DNA of 9,548 nt from Deltaproteobacteria bacterium (GTDB lineage: Bacteria; Desulfobacterota; DSM-4660; Desulfatiglandales; B25-G16). A program made the translations under genes and the position numbers. A model generated the notes under the pieces. It was not told the origin of the DNA. It saw nothing but the letters and a program-made list of their open reading frames with translations, and did no database searches. This document shows positions 6,492 to 9,548 of this stretch, piece by piece (positions within the stretch are counted from its first letter, which is position 1; each line of letters begins with the position of its first letter). The stretch is from positions 1 to 9,548 of the forward strand of contig QMLW01000037.1 of NCBI GenBank assembly GCA_003646935.1. The letters are read 5' to 3'.

Positions 6492-6707
6492 TTAACTTGG
6501 GCAAGTTGCTGTTTTATCGGAATTTTTGGCTTTGGAGCCTAGGGCTATAAAATAGTGTAAAACTCTTTCGCTTCCTGTGGATTGTCTGTCTGTGGATTGG
6601 AGGCTTTGAGCGTTGCCCATATTTAGATCAGTCCATAGGCCGGGGATAAGCGATCGGGTTCCATCAGGCAGAACCAAGGTCAAATGCAGAATTCCATGCC
6701 GGTGAGA
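6492..6707 (-). pseudogene. Possible remnant of a mobile-element-associated small ORF (LPDGTRSLIPGLWTDL)
   Basis: A minus-strand frame is open between a TGA (6708-6710) and a TAA (6492-6494), 71 codons, with only a TTG at 6683 as a weak start and no clear ribosome site. Its first third contains 'LTLVLPDGTRSLIPGLWTDL', which from memory resembles small proteins encoded beside transposases and recombinases whose hallmark is S-(L/I)-P-x-x-WTD. The remainder is low in hydrophobic pattern and not recognisable. I infer a decayed fragment. It could also be a chance frame, and similarity has not been computed. Confidence 0.3.
6494..6507. repeat. Compact palindrome AACTTG-GG-CAAGTT
   Basis: Perfect 6-bp arms with a 2-base centre lie 17 bases upstream of the mntA -35 box. 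The size and placement would suit an operator for a dimeric regulator or an upstream activation site. No further evidence is available. Confidence 0.35.
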
Positions 6708-6776
6708 TCAGCCGGAAACGGCCAGTTTTTTCCCTTGCAAAAGATGGCGATTACGAGTTATCTTTAAAAATAAGAA

Positions 6777-6790
6777 AACCTCTTGAGGTT
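6777..6790. repeat. Compact palindrome AACCTC-TT-GAGGTT
   Basis: Perfect 6-bp arms with a 2-base centre lie about 60 bases upstream of the leader ORF of the Hsp70 gene, in the region where its promoter should be. It has the same 6+2+6 geometry as the palindrome at 6494-6507. It could be an operator. No CIRCE element or clear sigma32 promoter was found nearby. Confidence 0.35.
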
Positions 6791-6851
6791 GGCTAACTAT
6801 TTGAAAACACGAGATATAGCTAATAAGGGGAAATGTTAAGGAGGTAAGATT

Positions 6852-6926
6852 ATGGTTAGTGCTATGAAGCCTTCTGTGCCTGGAATGAGCCTTAGAAAGG
6901 AGAAAGACAGATGTCCAAGTCCATAG
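6852..6926 (+). CDS. Short leader ORF (24 codons) overlapping the Hsp70 start
   Basis: An ATG at 6852 follows TAAGGAGGT (6837-6845) after six bases, a full complement to the 3' end of 16S rRNA and the strongest ribosome site in the window. The frame encodes a 24-residue peptide beginning MVSAMKPSVPGMSLRKEK and stopping at 6926, sixteen bases inside the Hsp70 gene in a different frame. The peptide is not recognised. The arrangement suggests translational coupling: ribosomes loaded here would pass and end next to the Hsp70 start, which has its own AAGGAG. Whether the peptide matters or only the ribosome loading does cannot be seen. Confidence 0.5.
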   Translation: MVSAMKPSVPGMSLRKEKDRCPSP

Positions 6927-9226
6927 GGATAGATCTAGGAACTACCAACTCCGTGGCCGCAATAAAGAAGCTTCACACTGAGGTCTTGAAAAATGCGGAA
7001 GGGGATTTCATCACCCCTTCCTGCGTTACTGTCAAAAAGAGAAAGTTACACTTCTCCAGGCCAGAGTTTGTTGTGGGGAAAGATGCGTTGGAGTGGAGAA
7101 AGCAGGACCCGGAAAACACCATCGTTGCTGTTAAGCGGCTGATGGGGAGAAGCTACCATAACAAGGAGGTTCGGAAAATCATTGAAGACCGTAGGCTGGG
7201 CTATCGGATCGAACGTCACTCCAGAGGGACGGAAAACAGTCTTGCCGTTATCCTTGGAGGCAGGGAGTACACGCCTGAGGAAATCTCTGCCAAGATACTC
7301 GAAAAGATCCACAGGGATGCGGAAAAGTCCCAGGCCGACAAGATAGAATATGCGGTGATTACTGTACCGGCCTATTTCAACGACAAACAGAAACATGCCA
7401 CAAGAATCGCCGCGGCCCTGGCGGGTTTGAAGGTTCGAAGGTTGTTGCCCGAGCCCACCGCTGCGGCCATTTCCTTCGGTGTGGACAATGTGAAAGGCGA
7501 TGAGGCAAAGACGGTCCTCATCTTTGACTTCGGGGGCGGCACCTTTGACCTGTGCGTGCTGACCATTAGCGGCGGGCAGTTCATAGAGCAGGGCAAGGGT
7601 GGAGATATGTGGCTTGGAGGTGAGGACATTGACCGTCTTGTCGCTGATTATGTCCTGGCGGAGACCGCCAGGGAATATCAAATCGACGAGATGATGGCAT
7701 TTATAGAAGGCCAGGATGAGAAACGGAAGAACCTCTTCCTCGCTGAGCTGAAGGCGAAAGCGGAAAGGGCCAAGGTCCAGTTGAGTACTGTGGATGAGGC
7801 CTGTGTTGAGATCCTTGGGGTCCTGAAAGACGGTGATGGGGACGGTGTCGATGTAGATGTGGAGCTGACCAGGGATCAATTCAATGAGATCATTGCTCCT
7901 ATTATCGAGACGAGCGTAAGGCTCGCCCGGAAGCTGCTTGAGGATATCCATTTCACCCCTGACTTGATAGACAACGTCCTTCTGGTAGGGGGAAGCTCAC
8001 GGATTCCCAGGGTGGTAGAGGCCATGAAACAGGAGTTCGGGGATGAAACGGTGATGGTGCACGAACGTCCCATGATGGCCATTGCGGAAGGGGCTGCCAT
8101 CCTGAGCCACCGGCTGGCAGATACCTATGAATGCCCGCGGTGCGGCCGCCAGGTCAGCCAGTCGGATAGGTTATGTGATAGTTGCGGATTCGATCTGGAA
8201 GAGTACACGATCGAACAGGGAGTTATAGATATTGTCCATTCCGCAGCCCACGATTACTACATCTACCTGGAAAATGGGGAAAAGCACCTATTTGTTGAGA
8301 AGAATACGCCCCTCCCCTATGAAAAGGCCGAGGTTTTCAAGCTAGTCCACCCCGAACAGAGACTGGTTCACATGAAATTCTTCAACGTGGTTAACGAGCA
8401 AGAGGAGTCCATCGGTGACCTGTGGCTTGGGATTGACAGGGACGGCCGGGAAGAGGCGACAGTGAGGGGAGACCCGCTTCATGTGGAGATAACCTTGCGG
8501 ATCGATGAGAACAATCTTATCGACGTCACTGCGGTTCTAAAAGAATTTCCCGAAGTCCAGCTATCAAAGAGCCTTTCCAGAGGAAAGGCCGACGAAAAAC
8601 TGTTCATGTCCCTCGAAGACACTATAGCTGAGGCCAACCGGAAACAGTATAATGAATACACGATAGTAGATTTGCTCCACCGCTCTCTATCCGCAATAAA
8701 AGACATCAACAGGTTGGTGAATCCAGAGACGGATGAAGTGGACGAAGCGCTTTACGAGCGAGCGACTATTAAGGTTGAGAAGGCGAAGAAAATGGCGGCA
8801 TTGGGTCATAGCAGCAAGCCCGCTATCTACTATGCCGAGTCAGTTCTTTCTGGCTCCGGCCCTGCCATTCCTCCCAGTAAACAGGAGGTCATCGGCAAAG
8901 CTATTCAGAGGCTGGAGGAGATGGACGAGCACGGGAGCTTAGAAGAGAACATCCAGGCTCTCAAAGATCTGGATGATGCCCTTGGTAACCTCGGCGCGGT
9001 CAACGAATTGATGGAGATCAAAAAGGCGGGAGATATCTGTATGAAGTCAGATCCGGCAAAGGCCCCCAAGTTCTTCCGGTATATAGACGATATCATTAAG
9101 GCCTTCGGTGAAGGGGATCCACACAGGGCATCTGGCCTCCTGGAAGAGATATGGCCGGAAGCGAGCGCTATCGTTAAAGACTTCGAAGCGAAGCCCGGTG
9201 TGATCTATAAGGATATTACGAAGTAA
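6911..9226 (+). CDS. Hsp70/DnaK-like chaperone with a zinc ribbon between ATPase and substrate domains
   Basis: This 771-residue protein is an Hsp70 homologue, longer than DnaK (about 640). The ATPase domain (about 1-400) is complete: phosphate motif IGIDLGTTNS (5-14), catalytic-type lysine in AVKRLMGR (K75), ITVPAYFND (150-158), PEPTAAA (180-186), FDFGGGTFD (205-213) and adenosine motif LVGGSSRIPRV (358-368). Near 306-318 it carries an acidic Asp/Gly run. At the point where DnaK has its hydrophobic DVLLLDVTPL linker there is a four-cysteine zinc ribbon, C408-x2-C411-x10-C422-x2-C425, then VIDIVHSAAHDYYIY (438-452), which starts a diverged beta-sandwich substrate domain (about 438-548). A charged helical region fills 560-771 and lacks a DnaK-like acidic EEV(D/K) end. 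The ATG has AAGGAG eight bases upstream. It is probably not the housekeeping DnaK, since no grpE or dnaJ adjoins it. It is coupled to the downstream zinc-ribbon membrane gene. The client is unknown. Confidence 0.9.
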   Translation: MSKSIGIDLGTTNSVAAIKKLHTEVLKNAEGDFITPSCVTVKKRKLHFSRPEFVVGKDALEWRKQDPENTIVAVKRLMGRSYHNKEVRKIIEDRRLGYRIERHSRGTENSLAVILGGREYTPEEISAKILEKIHRDAEKSQADKIEYAVITVPAYFNDKQKHATRIAAALAGLKVRRLLPEPTAAAISFGVDNVKGDEAKTVLIFDFGGGTFDLCVLTISGGQFIEQGKGGDMWLGGEDIDRLVADYVLAETAREYQIDEMMAFIEGQDEKRKNLFLAELKAKAERAKVQLSTVDEACVEILGVLKDGDGDGVDVDVELTRDQFNEIIAPIIETSVRLARKLLEDIHFTPDLIDNVLLVGGSSRIPRVVEAMKQEFGDETVMVHERPMMAIAEGAAILSHRLADTYECPRCGRQVSQSDRLCDSCGFDLEEYTIEQGVIDIVHSAAHDYYIYLENGEKHLFVEKNTPLPYEKAEVFKLVHPEQRLVHMKFFNVVNEQEESIGDLWLGIDRDGREEATVRGDPLHVEITLRIDENNLIDVTAVLKEFPEVQLSKSLSRGKADEKLFMSLEDTIAEANRKQYNEYTIVDLLHRSLSAIKDINRLVNPETDEVDEALYERATIKVEKAKKMAALGHSSKPAIYYAESVLSGSGPAIPPSKQEVIGKAIQRLEEMDEHGSLEENIQALKDLDDALGNLGAVNELMEIKKAGDICMKSDPAKAPKFFRYIDDIIKAFGEGDPHRASGLLEEIWPEASAIVKDFEAKPGVIYKDITK

Positions 9227-9548
9227 GTGGCATCTGGCACCACCTGTCCCATATGCGGTTTAGAGTGCATTGCCTCTGAACAGAGCAAATGCCCCCAATG
9301 TGATGCGGATCTGAGCTGTTTTAAGATCCTTGACTCTCTCCCGGATGAATTGGTCATGGAGCGAACTGGATCTAAGAGGCAGTTCATCTACAATGTCGCT
9401 TCCATACTGCTGCTTGGCTTGAGTATTGCCATGGCGCTTTTCCAGACATACCGGCTCATGGAGGTTGAATTACGGGCTTTGGGTCAACAGAGCTACCCGG
9501 TGGGCATCAAGATCGATATGGATGCAGAATTGGAGCGTCGTGCCCGAA
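9227..9548 (+). CDS. Zinc-ribbon single-pass membrane protein (partial, C-terminus beyond window)
   Basis: The frame opens with a GTG at 9227, directly after the TAA of the Hsp70 gene (TAAGTG), and stays open for 107 codons to the window edge. Residues 7-25 form a zinc ribbon, CPIC-x11-CPQC (C7, C10, C22, C25), with extra cysteines at 14 and 31. A hydrophobic segment at about 53-73, FIYNVASILLLGLSIAMALF, is one membrane helix. The preceding K50-R51 place the zinc ribbon in the cytoplasm by the positive-inside rule. The part after the helix (RLMEVELRALG...) would be outside and may be a coiled coil or stalk. No start-specific ribosome site beyond AAGGA about fifteen bases upstream is seen, so coupling to Hsp70 translation is likely. 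The family is not recognised. The matching ribbon in the neighbouring Hsp70 suggests the two proteins work together. Confidence 0.75.
   Translation, partial: MASGTTCPICGLECIASEQSKCPQCDADLSCFKILDSLPDELVMERTGSKRQFIYNVASILLLGLSIAMALFQTYRLMEVELRALGQQSYPVGIKIDMDAELERRAR

Noticed and set aside
6711..6731. Terminator-like GCCG-GAAA-CGGC followed by TTTTTT on the plus strand
   Set aside because: The stem is only four pairs and no plus-strand gene ends before it. It is too weak to call.
6735..6826. Candidate promoters for the Hsp70 unit (TTGCAA with TTATCT; TTGAAA with TAATAA; sigma32-like TTTGAAA)
   Set aside because: The first has a poor -10 box, the second a 14-base spacer, and the third no CCCCAT-type -10. 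None is good enough to list, though a promoter must lie in this region or upstream.
7046..7951. Long open frame of 301 codons on the minus strand
   Set aside because: It lies wholly opposite the Hsp70 ATPase domain, whose conserved motifs leave no doubt about the coding strand. The antisense product resembles nothing.

Overview
The window looks like a chromosomal segment of an anaerobic Gram-negative bacterium, most like the former Deltaproteobacteria (Desulfobacterota). This is inference. It rests on a complete branched-chain amino acid type ABC importer of the style common there, a remnant of an FmdE-family protein, a type VII MntA/HepT toxin-antitoxin pair, and an Hsp70 homologue carrying a zinc ribbon. 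No rRNA, tRNA, CRISPR array or intact transposase is visible.

Layout. (1) Positions 1-4515, minus strand: a liv-type operon read as livK, livH, livM, livG, livF, with livF running off the left edge. The four membrane and ATPase genes are packed with gaps or overlaps of 0-2 bases. livK is separated from livH by about 170 bases holding a strong hairpin, which probably lets the binding protein be made in excess. A sigma70-like promoter lies just upstream of livK. (2) Positions 4516-5374: AT-rich DNA with no convincing gene, only small inverted repeats. (3) Positions 5375-5593, plus strand: the N-terminal third of an FmdE-like protein that then runs into unrelated sequence, so a gene remnant. (4) Positions 5612-6440, minus strand: an AT-rich, overlapping mntA-hepT pair with its own promoter set so close to mntA that the transcript may be leaderless. 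(5) Positions 6441-6851: a second gene-poor stretch with a possible remnant of a mobile-element-associated small ORF and two compact palindromes. (6) Positions 6852-9548, plus strand: a 24-codon leader ORF with a perfect Shine-Dalgarno sequence that overlaps the start of a 771-residue Hsp70-like gene. This is followed with zero spacing by a gene starting GTG for a zinc-ribbon, single-pass membrane protein that runs off the right edge.

Working together. The liv genes encode a periplasmic binding protein, two permeases and two ATPases that import an amino acid or a similar small carboxylate. The mntA/hepT pair is a self-contained nuclease toxin with its modifying antitoxin and is probably acquired DNA between the importer and the chaperone locus. 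The most unusual part is the right end. Its Hsp70 has a four-cysteine zinc ribbon exactly where the ATPase domain should join the substrate domain, and it is coupled to a membrane protein with a matching N-terminal zinc ribbon. That points to a membrane-linked, specialised chaperone unit rather than the housekeeping DnaK.
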